Below are positions 1 to 8,304 of a stretch of DNA of 64,000 nt, piece by piece. Position numbers and translations under genes: made by a program. How positions within the stretch are numbered: position 1 is the stretch's first letter; each line of letters begins with the position of its first letter. Below the pieces are notes generated by a model. It saw nothing but the letters and a program-made list of their open reading frames with translations. It was not told the origin of the DNA and searched no databases. The stretch is from Caulobacter sp. BK020 (GTDB lineage: Bacteria; Pseudomonadota; Alphaproteobacteria; Caulobacterales; Caulobacteraceae), in the NCBI RefSeq assembly GCF_004342605.1, contig NZ_SLZL01000006.1, positions 62,001 through 126,000 on the forward strand, given 5' to 3'.

Positions 1-625
1 GGCCAGTCAGCAGCCGCTGCTCGCCGATCAGGCGGTTGATCAGGGTCGACTTGCCGGCATTGGGACGGCCGACGATGGCGATCTTGATCGGCTTGTCGTC
101 GTCCAGCTCCTCATGGTCGGTCTGCAGCTCTTCGGGCGCGACGGCCAGCAGGGCCGCATAGAGCTCCGCCATGCCCTCGCCGTGCTCGCCGCTGATCTGA
201 ATCGGCTCGCCCAGGCCCAGGACATTGGCCTCGGCTGCGCCGTGGTCGCCGGCCTTGCCCTCGGACTTGTTGGCGGCGACCAGCACCGGCTTGTTCCGCT
301 TGCGCAGGATCTCGGCGAAGATCTTGTCCAGCGGCGTCAGGCCCTCGCGGGCGTCGAAGACCAGCAGGCTGACGTCGGCCTCGTCGATCGCCAGCTCGGT
401 CTGGGCGCGCATCCGCGCCTCCAGGCTCTCGTCGGTGACGTCCTCGAAGCCGGCGGTGTCGATCAACTCCAGGTCCAGGTCGCCCAGGCGGCCGTGCGCG
501 AACCGGCGGTCGCGGGTGACGCCGGGCTGGTCGTCGACCAGGGCCAGCTTGCGGCCGGCCAGACGGTTGAACAGGGTCGACTTGCCCACATTGGGGCGGC
601 CGACGATGGCGAGTTTCAAAGGCAT
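1..625 (-). CDS. der: Ribosome-assembly GTPase Der (EngA), C-terminus beyond the window
   Basis: Der is a tandem two-domain GTPase needed for maturation of the 50S ribosomal subunit. The ATG is the complement of 623-625 and the protein begins [17 protein letters not shown]. This is the G1 P-loop of the first GTPase domain. It is followed by the [13 protein letters not shown]3 region and an NKSEGKAGD segment matching the G4 NKxD motif. A second P-loop, GRPNAGKST, appears near residue 188 and starts the second GTPase domain, which confirms Der over single-domain Era-like proteins. About 208 residues are visible; the rest of domain 2 and the KH-like C-terminal domain lie left of base 1. bamB lies upstream on the same strand, separated by a hairpin. 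Confidence 0.96.
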   Translation of the reverse strand, partial: MPLKLAIVGRPNVGKSTLFNRLAGRKLALVDDQPGVTRDRRFAHGRLGDLDLELIDTAGFEDVTDESLEARMRAQTELAIDEADVSLLVFDAREGLTPLDKIFAEILRKRNKPVLVAANKSEGKAGDHGAAEANVLGLGEPIQISGEHGEGMAELYAALLAVAPEELQTDHEELDDDKPIKIAIVGRPNAGKSTLINRLIGEQRLLTG

Positions 626-662
626 GGGCTGTGATTAGTCGATTTCGGGGACAAAAGCGACA

Positions 663-692
663 AACCCGGACTGGTGAGGACCAGCCCGGGTT
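663..692 (-). terminator. Putative rho-independent terminator between bamB and der
   Basis: The hairpin has arms AACCCGG (663-669) and CCGGGTT (686-692) and an inner stem CTGGT/ACCAG (671-675, 680-684) around a GAGG loop. On the minus strand it is followed by a T-rich stretch, TGTCGCTTTTG. It sits in the 108-base gap after bamB, so it probably ends or attenuates bamB transcription before der. Confidence 0.6.
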
Positions 693-733
693 CGCGGTGC
701 TTGAATTGTGGGTCCGGGCGAGCCCGGAGACGC

Positions 734-2164
734 CTAGCGTATGGCGATCAGGTCCGCCTCGTCGGTGGCAAGATAGACCGTGTCGCCCATGGCGATCGGA
801 CCCAGCAGGACCGACTGGCCGATCTTCAGGGTTTTCAGGGTCTCGCCGTTCTTGGGGTTCAGCGCCACGGCCTGCCCTTCGCTGGATACAGTGATCAGGC
901 GGTTCGAGGCCAGGATCGGGGTGGACCAGACCACCGGGTGCTTGGCGCGCTTCTTCTTCTGCTTCTTGCTCAGCTTGTCGGTGTTGTTGAGGTCGCGGAT
1001 CCAATAAACTTGGCCGGCCTCGCGCGAGACACAGATCACCTGGCCGGCCTTGTCCACCACGAAGACCACGTCGCCGGCCGCCCAGGGGCTGGTGATGGCG
1101 GTGACCGGCAGGCTCCAGCGGGCCTGACCCGTGCGCAGGTCGGTCGCGGCGAACACGCCCGAATGGCTGACGGCGAAAACGTCGCCCTTGAAGATCACCG
1201 GGCGGCCGGCGATGTCGCGGATTTCCGACAGGGCGTTCGTGCGGCTGGCGCGGCTGAGGGCCTCGCTCCACAGGTCGTTGCCGTTGCTGGCGCGCAGGGC
1301 GACCAGTTCGCCCGAAGCGAAGCCGGCCACGACCGTGTCGCCGCTCACGGCCGGGCTGCTGGCCGCCAGGATCCGCGCCGGCTCGATCAGGGCCTGGTAG
1401 GTCCAGCCTGGCGCGCCATCGGCGGCGTTGAAGCTCAGAAGCTCATTGTCGGTCGAGACCACGAACACCCGGCCGTCGGCGACGGTGGGCGCGGCATGGA
1501 CCGGCGTGCTGGTCTGCTGACGCCAGGCTTCCGCGCCGGTGGCGGCATCGAGCTGGGCAACGAAACGGAATCCGGACGAGACATAGAGCTTGCCGTTGGC
1601 GTAGGCGACGCCGCCGCCGAAGCCCGTGCGATCGGCCGCGCTGCCGCCGATCCCGAAGAAGCCGCGCTTCTTGCCCGGCGCCTTGGCGGGGCGCAGGTCC
1701 TTGCGCCAGATCGTCGAACCGCTCTTGGCGTCGATGGCGCTGACGGTGGCCTCGCCGTCCATCACGAAGATCTTGCCGTCGGCGGCCACCGGCGGTGCGG
1801 TCACGTGATACTTGCGGTTGGCCTTCTGGCCGAAGCCCTTGCGCCACGCGATGTCGAAATTGGCGGCTGCCGCGACATGCTCGACGGACTGCTCGGCGTT
1901 GCCGCCCGGCAGCGGCCAGTCGGCCTGGACGGTCGGCTCGGGCAAGAAGAAGTCGGCGCCCTTCAGCGCCTCGGCCGGCTCGACCTTCTGGTCGAAGGCG
2001 ATGACCGAGATCCGCTGCCCCTGGGTGGCCAGGGTCTTGTTGGCCTCCTTCTTGTCGAAGGGGTTGAGCTTGGAGATCGTCGAACAGCCCGCCACCGACA
2101 CCGCGGCGGTCATCATCGCGGTGAGAAGCAGATAGCGCTTGGTCGTCATGGGGCGTCGGCTCAT
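734..2164 (-). CDS. bamB: Outer-membrane assembly lipoprotein BamB (PQQ-like beta-propeller)
   Basis: BamB is the beta-propeller scaffold lipoprotein of the BAM complex that inserts beta-barrel proteins into the outer membrane. The 476-residue product starts with a signal sequence ending in the lipobox VAGC near residue 26, so Cys is the predicted lipidation site. The rest shows repeated propeller-blade signatures such as GKIFVMDGEATVSAIDAKSG, GKLYVSSG and TGQARWSLP, typical of PQQ-like repeats. Its start overlaps the stop of the upstream TPR gene (ATGA), so the two are probably translationally coupled. A second Met at codon 6 is an alternative start. The TPR/BamB pair upstream of der is a familiar proteobacterial arrangement (yfgM-bamB-der). 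Confidence 0.93.
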   Translation of the reverse strand: MSRRPMTTKRYLLLTAMMTAAVSVAGCSTISKLNPFDKKEANKTLATQGQRISVIAFDQKVEPAEALKGADFFLPEPTVQADWPLPGGNAEQSVEHVAAAANFDIAWRKGFGQKANRKYHVTAPPVAADGKIFVMDGEATVSAIDAKSGSTIWRKDLRPAKAPGKKRGFFGIGGSAADRTGFGGGVAYANGKLYVSSGFRFVAQLDAATGAEAWRQQTSTPVHAAPTVADGRVFVVSTDNELLSFNAADGAPGWTYQALIEPARILAASSPAVSGDTVVAGFASGELVALRASNGNDLWSEALSRASRTNALSEIRDIAGRPVIFKGDVFAVSHSGVFAATDLRTGQARWSLPVTAITSPWAAGDVVFVVDKAGQVICVSREAGQVYWIRDLNNTDKLSKKQKKKRAKHPVVWSTPILASNRLITVSSEGQAVALNPKNGETLKTLKIGQSVLLGPIAMGDTVYLATDEADLIAIR

Positions 2165-2919
2165 TGGGCGGTATTGGGGGCGACGTCGGCCTGCGGGCCG
2201 GTCGGGAGCGAGAGCGCGGCGGACGGCGGCAGGGCCATGGCGGCCTTGACCACGGCCGGCAGGTCCTTGGCCGAGCCGGAATCAATCATGGCCATCGCGC
2301 CCCGGGCCCGCTCGCGGATTTCGTCGGACGAATTGTCGAGCGAGCCGGACAGCACCAGGAAGTCGCCGCGCGCGCCGGTCAGGTCGCCAGCCCGCAGCTT
2401 GGCGAAGGCTAGCGCTTCCTTCGCTTGCACGCGATAGGGACTCTTCTCGCCCATCAACGGGGTCAGCCTCGCCTCGACGTCCTTGTAAGGAGCCGTGTCG
2501 ATGAGCGCCAAGGCGGAATTGAGGCCGGCCAGGTCAGCCAGCACCGGATTGGGAGAAAGCTTGGCCGCTTGGTCGAAATAGGCCACCGCCTCGGCGGTTT
2601 TGTTCTGCTCCAGGCGGACACCGCCCATCTGCAGCAAGGCCAGGGCCTTATAGACGGGCGTGCCGGTCTTGGAGATCGCCTCAAACGCCGGGAAGGCCGC
2701 AACCGGGCCAGACTTCTGGCCGGTGGTCAGGGCCGCCTGGTAGGCTTCCGTGGCCTTGTTGGTCAGGCCTTCCTGGTAGCTGGTCCAGCCCATCCAGCCG
2801 CCAACGCCGAGAACCGCCGCCGCCGCCAGCGCGCCCAGCCAGGGCAGCGACTTCAGCGCGAGGGACTTGTAGCGGTCGGAGCGCAGCTGCTCTTCGACCT
2901 CGTCAAACACATCGACCAC
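2161..2919 (-). CDS. YfgM-like tetratricopeptide inner-membrane protein
   Basis: Proteins of this TPR_21/YfgM family are single-pass inner-membrane proteins with periplasmic TPRs that associate with the Sec translocon and periplasmic chaperones. I chose the GTG at 2919 because GGAG lies 8 bases upstream and the product then starts VVDVFDEVEEQLRSDRYKS, the usual start of the family; a longer frame reaches an ATG at 3015. A transmembrane helix (WLGALAAAAVLGVGGWMGW) lies at about residues 22-40, followed by helical repeats rich in Ala and Leu. The stop overlaps the bamB start. About 252 residues, normal for the family. Confidence 0.82.
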   Translation of the reverse strand: MVDVFDEVEEQLRSDRYKSLALKSLPWLGALAAAAVLGVGGWMGWTSYQEGLTNKATEAYQAALTTGQKSGPVAAFPAFEAISKTGTPVYKALALLQMGGVRLEQNKTAEAVAYFDQAAKLSPNPVLADLAGLNSALALIDTAPYKDVEARLTPLMGEKSPYRVQAKEALAFAKLRAGDLTGARGDFLVLSGSLDNSSDEIRERARGAMAMIDSGSAKDLPAVVKAAMALPPSAALSLPTGPQADVAPNTAQ

Positions 2920-3095
2920 GAACGAGGCTCCGATAGAGGGCGAAACAGCGCCCTGGGCGTCGACGCCGGATCGCTCCGGAATCGACACGCGAAATGAAAA
3001 CCATGGTGAGCGCACCCACCGAGGCGGCGAACCTATAGCGTGTCCGGGCCAGCCGCAACGGGGCGGAACCGGCGCCTTGGCCCTTCTTCTTGGTC

Positions 3096-3932
3096 CTAGC
3101 CCTTCTTGGCGTAGTAGGTCTCGGCCTCGCCGGGGAAGGTGCGAGCCTTGACGTCGCGGGCGTAGGCGGCGGCGGCGCGCTCGATCTCGCCCTTCAGGTC
3201 GGCATAGCGGCGCACGAACTTCGGCGCCCAGTCGAACAGGCCCAGCATGTCGTCGACCACTAGGATCTGGCCGTCGCAGCCGGCCGAGGCGCCGATGCCG
3301 ATGGTCGGGACCGAAATAGCCGCGGTCACGTCGCGCGCCAAGCCCTCGGCCACGCCCTCGACCACCACGGCGAAAGCCCCGGCCTCAGCCGTGGCGCGGG
3401 CCTCCACCAGCACCTTCTGGCGGCCTGCTTCGTCCTTGCCCTTGGCCTTGAAGCCGCCGTCGACCAGCACCGCCTGCGGCCGCAGACCGACATGGCCCAT
3501 GACCGGAATGCCGCGCTGCACGAGATAGGCGATGGTGGCCGGCACAGTGGGACCGCTCTCAACCTTCACCGCCTGGCAGCCCGTCTCCTTCATGATCCGC
3601 ACGGCGTTGGCGTAGGCGATCTCGGGCGCGCCTTCGTACGAGCCGAACGGCATGTCGACCACCACCATGGCCTTGCGCGAGCCGCGCATCACCGCCTGAC
3701 CGTGCAGGATCATCATCTCCAGGGTCACGCCGACGGTGTTGGGCAGGCCGTGGACGACCATCCCCAGCGAGTCGCCGACCAGCAGGAGGTCACAGGCCTC
3801 GTCCAGGGTCGCGGCGACCGGCGCAGTGTAGGCCGTCAGACAGACGATGGGTTCGCCGCCCTTGCGCGCGGCGATGTCGGGGGCCGCCAGGCGACGGACC
3901 TTCTCTTCACGATGAGCGGACAGGATCGGCAC
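3096..3932 (-). CDS. panB: 3-methyl-2-oxobutanoate hydroxymethyltransferase (ketopantoate hydroxymethyltransferase)
   Basis: PanB transfers a hydroxymethyl group from 5,10-methylene-THF to 2-oxoisovalerate to give ketopantoate, the first committed step of pantothenate and CoA synthesis. The 278-residue protein has family hallmarks: [18 protein letters not shown], the metal-binding [40 protein letters not shown] and the C-terminal [17 protein letters not shown] with DMLGL. The start used is a GTG at 3932; GGA lies directly against it, so spacing is poor and a start a few codons inside is possible. There is no panC next to it. The gene appears to stand alone. Confidence 0.95.
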   Translation of the reverse strand: MPILSAHREEKVRRLAAPDIAARKGGEPIVCLTAYTAPVAATLDEACDLLLVGDSLGMVVHGLPNTVGVTLEMMILHGQAVMRGSRKAMVVVDMPFGSYEGAPEIAYANAVRIMKETGCQAVKVESGPTVPATIAYLVQRGIPVMGHVGLRPQAVLVDGGFKAKGKDEAGRQKVLVEARATAEAGAFAVVVEGVAEGLARDVTAAISVPTIGIGASAGCDGQILVVDDMLGLFDWAPKFVRRYADLKGEIERAAAAYARDVKARTFPGEAETYYAKKG

Positions 3933-4013
3933 TCCAGCGAAAAACGCCTGCCGTTTTCCGCCAGATCGTTCGGCGCCGCAACATTATCGGTGAAAAGCCT
4001 GGCCGAACGCCGA

Positions 4014-4391
4014 CTAGACCTCGTCCACCAGCCGGGTCACGGCGAAGGCCAGCGCCAGGATGGCCAGGGCCGCGCCCACCCAGAGGGTCTCGGAACCGCC
4101 CAGACTGAACAGCTGATCGTAGCGGTGGGTCAGCTTGTCCACGCCCAGGTTCAGCTGGTCCGCGCCCTCCTTCGACATCTGCGCGAACTCATTGGCGAAC
4201 CGCGCCCCGACCAACTGGACGGCGGCGGCCACCCCGGCCACCACGCCGGTCGCGCCGATCAGCACCCGGCGCAGCGCCCAGCCGCGATCCAGCTTCTCGG
4301 TCACCTGCTGGGCGAACAGCTCGGCGTCGCGAAACACCGGGGCCTGGCCATAGAGGCGCGCCAGCTGGTTTTCGAAATCCTGCTCAGCCAT
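4014..4391 (-). CDS. Two-TM membrane protein of ECF sigma module A, possible anti-sigma factor
   Basis: This 125-residue protein starts MAEQDFENQLARLYGQ and has two hydrophobic segments, about residues 42-62 (VLIGATGVVAGVAAAVQLVG) and 102-121 (TLWVGAALAILALAFAVTRL). The start overlaps the 3' end of the sigma gene by 8 bases, so co-translation is likely. No ZAS zinc motif (HxxxCxxC) or other named anti-sigma domain is visible. The position directly after a sigma gene is the only basis for suggesting an anti-sigma role. It corresponds in position to the 99-residue protein at 5559-5858 in the neighbouring module, but I see no clear sequence similarity. Confidence 0.6.
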   Translation of the reverse strand: MAEQDFENQLARLYGQAPVFRDAELFAQQVTEKLDRGWALRRVLIGATGVVAGVAAAVQLVGARFANEFAQMSKEGADQLNLGVDKLTHRYDQLFSLGGSETLWVGAALAILALAFAVTRLVDEV

Positions 4392-4971
4392 GGCTTTCCC
4401 TCCTCGCGGAGTCGTTCGATACGCTTTCGGATGGCGCGGCCATCCGGACTCTGAGTTTATCCAGACCACGTTTGACATGGGATTTGACCGTCCCAAGGGG
4501 GATGTTCAAGGCCTCGGCCGCCTCGGCGTGCGACCAGTCGGCCCCATAGCAAAGCGAAACGCACAGGCGCTCGGCCCTGGACAGATGCCTAAGCGCCTCG
4601 TCCAGATCCAGGCGATCGGCGCTGGCGGCCGAGCCGTCCGGTCCCGACGGCGCTTCTTCCTCGGGAGCCTCGGTCAGCACAAAGCGCGCCTCCCGCTTGA
4701 CCTTGCGCAGATAGAGCCGCGCCGCGGTCTTCTTGATCCAGCCCGCGAAGGCTCCCTCCCCACGATAGTCGGCGATCTGCTCGTAGCCGACCAGGAACGC
4801 GTCCTGGGCGACATCGTCGGCGGTGGCCGGATCGGCCCCCAGCCGGCGCAGCAGGCCCCGCACGGCCGAGCCGTGACGGCGCACCAGCTCGCCGAAGGCC
4901 CGCCGGTCGCCGGCCGCCGCCAGCGAGGCCAGTTCGACGTCATGGCCGGTAGGTGGGCGTTCAGTGCCCAT
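4384..4971 (-). CDS. ECF-type RNA polymerase sigma factor, module A
   Basis: A 195-residue sigma-70 family protein with region 2 (AFGELVRRHGSAVRGLLRRL to DDVAQDAFLVGYEQI and GAFAGWIKKTAARLYL) and region 4 (LDEALRHLSRAERLCVSLCY, then WSHAEAAEALNIPLGTVKSHVKRG). The two are joined by an acidic, proline-containing linker. It would direct RNA polymerase to a small regulon, often including its own operon. It follows the DUF6249-type gene at 5003-5398 by 31 bases and overlaps the downstream TM gene, forming a three-gene operon. A paralogous sigma factor with the same C-terminal GTVKSH motif is encoded 0.9 kb upstream. Confidence 0.88.
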   Translation of the reverse strand: MGTERPPTGHDVELASLAAAGDRRAFGELVRRHGSAVRGLLRRLGADPATADDVAQDAFLVGYEQIADYRGEGAFAGWIKKTAARLYLRKVKREARFVLTEAPEEEAPSGPDGSAASADRLDLDEALRHLSRAERLCVSLCYGADWSHAEAAEALNIPLGTVKSHVKRGLDKLRVRMAAPSESVSNDSARRESHG

Positions 4972-5002
4972 GAGCTTGGTCCCCTCTCCCCCTTATCCGC
5001 GC

Positions 5003-5398
5003 TTAAACTTCCGGCGGGTTCTTGTTGGGGTTGAAGAAGCTGAGGATGATGAAGGCGATGCCGATCATGCCGGGGATCGTCGCCGAGCCCGCCACTGCGA
5101 ACATCGCTTCGTCCTCAATCATGCCCAGTGCGGCGCCCAGAAGACCCATGCCGACGGACACCGCCAGCAGGATCACGCCGATTCGTAGGTCACGGTGCGC
5201 CGACGACACCTTCTTCGGCTGAACATCCTTCGACAGCGCCTCGATCAGTTCGGGCGGCAGGGCTTGGCCCTTTTCGATGGCCGCACGGACTGTCTGCTGC
5301 ATTTCACGGCGCTCGCGGTTTTTCAGCCAGGCCGGCACGATGACGATGGCTGCGACCATCAGGAACGGCGAAAGCGGAACCAGAATTCCCAAGTCCAT
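5003..5398 (-). CDS. DUF6249-like membrane protein upstream of ECF sigma
   Basis: 131 residues with an N-terminal membrane segment (LVPLSPFLMVAAIVIVPAWL, about 5-25) and two C-terminal ones (about 71-92 and 98-121). Between them is a cytoplasmic stretch with the sequence EKGQALPPELIEALS. The same Gly-x3-Pro-Pro-Glu-Leu signature occurs in the two membrane proteins of the next sigma module (6370-6807 and 6850-7041). I therefore read all three as one family with a short helical cytoplasmic module next to a TM anchor. No enzymatic motif is visible. The constant position before a sigma gene suggests a role in sensing or sigma control, but that is inference. Confidence 0.7.
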   Translation of the reverse strand: MDLGILVPLSPFLMVAAIVIVPAWLKNRERREMQQTVRAAIEKGQALPPELIEALSKDVQPKKVSSAHRDLRIGVILLAVSVGMGLLGAALGMIEDEAMFAVAGSATIPGMIGIAFIILSFFNPNKNPPEV

Positions 5399-5558
5399 GA
5401 CCTAAGTCCCCTCGAATGCTTGGCGGGAGCGTGCCGCCCTCGCCTTCTGTAGGTAAGAGACCTGGGCCATGGCGATTGGAGGCGCCGGGTCGAATGAAAC
5501 TTTCGTAAGGTTGGAGCCTTTCGAAAACTTCGGCCGAACGCCGGGCGAAATCCGCCGT

Positions 5559-5858
5559 CTAGCGCCGCATCGAGATTCGGCCGCCGAGTACGGCCGCGGC
5601 GGCGGCCAGGGTCAGGATCCCGGCGGCGGGCAGCAGGACGGGCGCCAGGGTCTGGACCGCCAGGTTCAGCACCGGCGCGCAGGTCCACAGCACCGCGCCC
5701 GCGGCCAGGGCGGTCACGGCGGTCGAAGCCAGCTTCAGCTGCAGTTCCCGCCGCGCCACCCGCTGCATCACTTCGGCGACGAACGCCGCGTCCACCGCCG
5801 GCCGCGCCGGAGCGGCGTCGGCGGACAGGAAGGCGGCCAGGCGATCTTCGGGGCTCAT
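5559..5858 (-). CDS. Small membrane protein of ECF sigma module B, possible anti-sigma factor
   Basis: A 99-residue protein, MSPEDRLAAFLSADAAPARP at the N-terminus, with two hydrophobic stretches (about 44-64 and 70-92) and a basic C-terminus (RISMRR). The ATG overlaps the sigma gene stop (ATGA), so expression should be coupled to the sigma factor. The N-terminal 40 residues (AFVAEVMQRVARREL) look like the helical sigma-contacting part of short anti-sigma factors, but no zinc-binding motif is present. It is in the same relative place as the 4014-4391 product of module A. Confidence 0.6.
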   Translation of the reverse strand: MSPEDRLAAFLSADAAPARPAVDAAFVAEVMQRVARRELQLKLASTAVTALAAGAVLWTCAPVLNLAVQTLAPVLLPAAGILTLAAAAAVLGGRISMRR

Positions 5859-6370
5859 GACGGGTCTCCCAATACGGCCAACAGTCTCTCACGTCCGCGG
5901 TTCACATGCGACTTCACGGTGCCCAACGGCAGGTTCAGGGTTTCCGCCGCCTCGCCGTGCGACCAGCCTTGGCCGAGGCACAGGATGACGCAAGCCCGCT
6001 GGTCCGGCGGCAAACCGGCCAACGCCGCCTCCAGCGCCAGGCGATCGGCCGGGTCGGCTTCGCGCGACGCCTCCGCCGCCTGCTCTTCGCGCCAGGCTTC
6101 GTCGCGACGAGCCGCTCGCCGGGCAGCTCGCCCCTGGTCCAGCGCCTTGCGCCAGGCAATCCCGAACAACCAGGCGCGGAAGCCCTCGTCGTCGCGTAGC
6201 CGGTCCAGACTGGACCAAGCCGCCAGAAAAGCTTCCTGGGCGATATCGTCGGCGTCGCTGAAGCCGCTCTTGCGCAGGAATCCGCGCAGGGCCCGCTCGT
6301 GCGTCGCCACGAGCCGGGCGAAGGCGGATTGGGATCCGTCCCGCGCCGCCCGAACGAGCGGTCCGTCCAT
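5855..6370 (-). CDS. ECF-type RNA polymerase sigma factor, module B
   Basis: A 171-residue sigma factor. Region 2 runs from SAFARLVATHERALRGFLRK through DADDIAQEAFLAAWSSLDRL to GFRAWLFGIAWRKALDQ. Region 4 has LAGLPPDQRACVILCLGQGW and SHGEAAETLNLPLGTVKSHV. The linker is Arg/Glu rich. The start codon shares one base with the upstream membrane gene's stop (TGATG) and the stop overlaps the next ATG, so the three genes form a tightly packed operon. Similarity to the module A sigma factor in both regions points to an old duplication of the set. Confidence 0.88.
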   Translation of the reverse strand: MDGPLVRAARDGSQSAFARLVATHERALRGFLRKSGFSDADDIAQEAFLAAWSSLDRLRDDEGFRAWLFGIAWRKALDQGRAARRAARRDEAWREEQAAEASREADPADRLALEAALAGLPPDQRACVILCLGQGWSHGEAAETLNLPLGTVKSHVNRGRERLLAVLGDPS

Positions 6371-6807
6371 CAGACCTTGGGCCCACGATCCACCAGCATC
6401 CCCACCGCCGCCGACACAGCTAAGGCGGCCATGACGAAGGACACGATCACGAAGGCCGGTCCGGCTTCATAGAGGTCGGTGACCGCCGCATAGGTGAAGC
6501 CGGCGCAGAGGCAGGCGAACAGCGCGACCCGTGACCAGGTACGCTGGCGGCGGAAGCGGCGATAGTGGCGGCGGCGCGGACGCTCGTCGCCGTCGTCCGC
6601 GTCATCCAGGTCGTCGCCGTCGTTCCAGCGCCTGTTGAGCTTGGCCAAAAGCTCCGGCGGCGGCTCGCGCCCGGACTGCGCGTAGGTCTTGATCAGGTCC
6701 AGCGTGTCGCGGTTGGCCCGATAGGACAGCCAGCTCTGATAGGCGCCGAACACGAACCAGCTCAGCGGAAAGATCAGCCACCAGAACTGTCGAAACATAT
6801 CTTCCAT
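6370..6807 (-). CDS. Membrane protein with Pro-Pro-Glu-Leu motif, upstream of ECF sigma (module B)
   Basis: 145 residues beginning MEDMFRQFWWLIFPLSWFVF, a TM anchor at about 8-26. Then comes a charged helix (RANRDTLDLIKTYAQSGREP) ending in PPELLAKL, an acidic tract (DGDDLDDADDGDE), an Arg-rich tract (RPRRRHYRRFRRQR) and two more TM helices (about 92-108 and 117-138). The strong acidic-then-basic switch between membrane segments is unusual and could be an interaction surface for sigma or lipid headgroups. Its first 60 residues are closely similar to the whole of the 63-residue protein at 6850-7041. Function unknown. Confidence 0.72.
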   Translation of the reverse strand: MEDMFRQFWWLIFPLSWFVFGAYQSWLSYRANRDTLDLIKTYAQSGREPPPELLAKLNRRWNDGDDLDDADDGDERPRRRHYRRFRRQRTWSRVALFACLCAGFTYAAVTDLYEAGPAFVIVSFVMAALAVSAAVGMLVDRGPKV

Positions 6808-6849
6808 GGTCTTGGTCTCCAGAGGCGCATGGAGCGCCTCGAACGATCA

Positions 6850-7041
6850 TCAGTAGGAGCAGCGGACGTTCAGGCGCGCCAGCAGCGCCGGCGGCGGCTC
6901 GCGGCCAGCTTCGGCGTAGGACTGCAGCAACGCCAGGGCGTCGCGGCGGGCGCGATAGGCCAGCCAGGTCCGGAACCCGCCGAACGCCATCCAGCCGAGG
7001 GGAAACACCAGCCACCAATAGGAGCGGAACAGCTCGTCCAT
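6850..7041 (-). CDS. 63-residue single-TM paralogue of the 6370-6807 protein
   Basis: MDELFRSYWWLVFPLGWMAF starts a 63-residue protein that aligns along its full length with the N-terminal 60 residues of the next gene's product, including AGREPPPALLARLN. It then ends in NVRCSY instead of continuing into acidic, basic and TM segments. The ATG at 7041 was chosen because it aligns with the start of the neighbour; the frame remains open further upstream without a plausible RBS. It is either a truncated tandem duplicate or a deliberately short family member that could pair with the long form in the membrane. Confidence 0.6.
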   Translation of the reverse strand: MDELFRSYWWLVFPLGWMAFGGFRTWLAYRARRDALALLQSYAEAGREPPPALLARLNVRCSY

Positions 7042-7088
7042 CGGTCTCAATCTCCAGATCGGCGCGACCTTCGCGCCGTTTCTGAAGA

Positions 7089-7748
7089 CTAGTCGGCGCC
7101 GACCCGCGGATTGGATGCGGCGACCCGGGAAATAATTTCGTCCATGGCCGCGAACATCATGGTTGGGCCGTGGTCGGCCAGGGCGCGCCGGGTGGCGTAG
7201 CCCCATTCGACGGCCCCGCAAGCAAGGCCCGCCTCGCGCGCCGCCTCGATGTCCCGAGTTTCGTCGCCGATGCACAGCACCCGATCCTTGGAGATGCGCG
7301 CGGCCTTGACCACGGCCCTGAACTTGGCGGCCTTGCCGAAGATCGCCGCCCCGCAGCCGTAATGATCGACGAGGGCGGCCAGGTCAGGCCCCAGGATCGA
7401 GCGGATGGTGGCTTCGGAATTGGAGCTGACGATGGCCAGGCGCAAACCGGCCGCCGAGAGGGCCCGCAGCAGGTCGCCGGTGCCGGAGAACAGCGGGATG
7501 GCGTGAGCCTCGGCCGCCATCATCTTCTTGCCGTGGGCGGCGACCAGCGGGACCTTCCACAGCGGCAGTCCGAGATAGTCGATGATCTCGCGGCTGGAGC
7601 GGCCGCGCAGCATGGCGATCTCGTCCTCGGTGACCGCCTTGAACTTGAAGCGTTCGGCTAGAGGCCTGACGGCGCGGATGGCCCAGGCCGTGCTGTCGGC
7701 CAGCGTGCCGTCGAAGTCGAAAATGACCAGATCGATCTGGGCGTCCAT
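7089..7748 (-). CDS. HAD-superfamily hydrolase (phosphoglycolate phosphatase-like)
   Basis: A 219-residue haloacid-dehalogenase phosphatase. Motif I is IFDFDGTLADS with both catalytic aspartates, motif II is IVSSNSEAT, the motif III lysine is in GKAAKFRAVVKAA, and motif IV is CIGDETRDIEAAREAGL. The helical cap between motifs I and II (AEAHAIPLFSGTGDLLRAL and before) fits subfamily IA, as in Gph. It probably dephosphorylates a small phosphorylated metabolite; the substrate cannot be read from the sequence. The start lies directly against the stop of the ArsC-like gene, so the two are likely co-transcribed. Confidence 0.88.
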   Translation of the reverse strand: MDAQIDLVIFDFDGTLADSTAWAIRAVRPLAERFKFKAVTEDEIAMLRGRSSREIIDYLGLPLWKVPLVAAHGKKMMAAEAHAIPLFSGTGDLLRALSAAGLRLAIVSSNSEATIRSILGPDLAALVDHYGCGAAIFGKAAKFRAVVKAARISKDRVLCIGDETRDIEAAREAGLACGAVEWGYATRRALADHGPTMMFAAMDEIISRVAASNPRVGAD

Positions 7749-8105
7749 TCAGCCCCCTGAACCCATGGCGCGACCATACACGTCAGGCTTGAATCCGACC
7801 AGCAGTTGATCGCCCGTCTCAAGAACCGGCCGCTTGATCATCGAAGGGTTGGCCAGCATCAGCGCGATGGCCTTGGCCTCGTCGATCCCCTGCTTGTCGG
7901 CGTCCGGCAGCTTGCGGAAGGTCGTTCCGGTCCTGTTGAGCAAGGTTTCCCACCCCACGGCCCGGCTCCAGAGTTCCAGGCGCCGAAGGTCAATGCCCGC
8001 CGTTTTGTAGTCGTGGAAGTCGTAGGCGACGCCATGACCTTCCAGCCAGTCCCGCGCCTTCTTCATCGTGTCGCAGGCCTTGATGCCGTAGATCGTGGTG
8101 GTCAC
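7749..8105 (-). CDS. ArsC/YffB-family thioredoxin-fold reductase
   Basis: 118 residues, MTTTIYGIKACDTMKKARDW at the N-terminus. The single active-site Cys in KACDTMKKA is typical of the YffB/ArsC-like group, which has a thioredoxin fold and is glutathione-linked. The family core follows: YDFHDYKTAGID, NRTGTTFRKLPDADK and the cis-Pro-like region MIKRPVLETGDQLLVGF. True arsenate reductases sit in ars operons; none is seen here, so a general thiol-dependent reductase role is more likely than arsenic resistance. The 200 bases between its start and the DUF983 gene presumably hold the promoter. Confidence 0.85.
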   Translation of the reverse strand: MTTTIYGIKACDTMKKARDWLEGHGVAYDFHDYKTAGIDLRRLELWSRAVGWETLLNRTGTTFRKLPDADKQGIDEAKAIALMLANPSMIKRPVLETGDQLLVGFKPDVYGRAMGSGG

Positions 8106-8304
8106 GCCTGATTACTCCGTTCGCGTCAGATTCTCGGAGGATCAGCGTAGAGTTCGTGGGCCTTCGGGCAAACGGAAAAAGCCGGTGCGACGCTCTGCCT
8201 ATCCGTGGAGGTCAAACTAAATCGCAGGCTTATGTAGTCGCTGGCAAAAGGCGTGGAAGGATGACCGAACAGTCGGACCTCCGCTCGCCACGTCGCCTCC
8301 GGCC

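Noticed and set aside
674-2437. 587-residue plus-strand open frame
   Set aside because: It runs antisense over bamB and the TPR gene and is Arg/Gly/Asp-rich without domains; high GC leaves such frames open.
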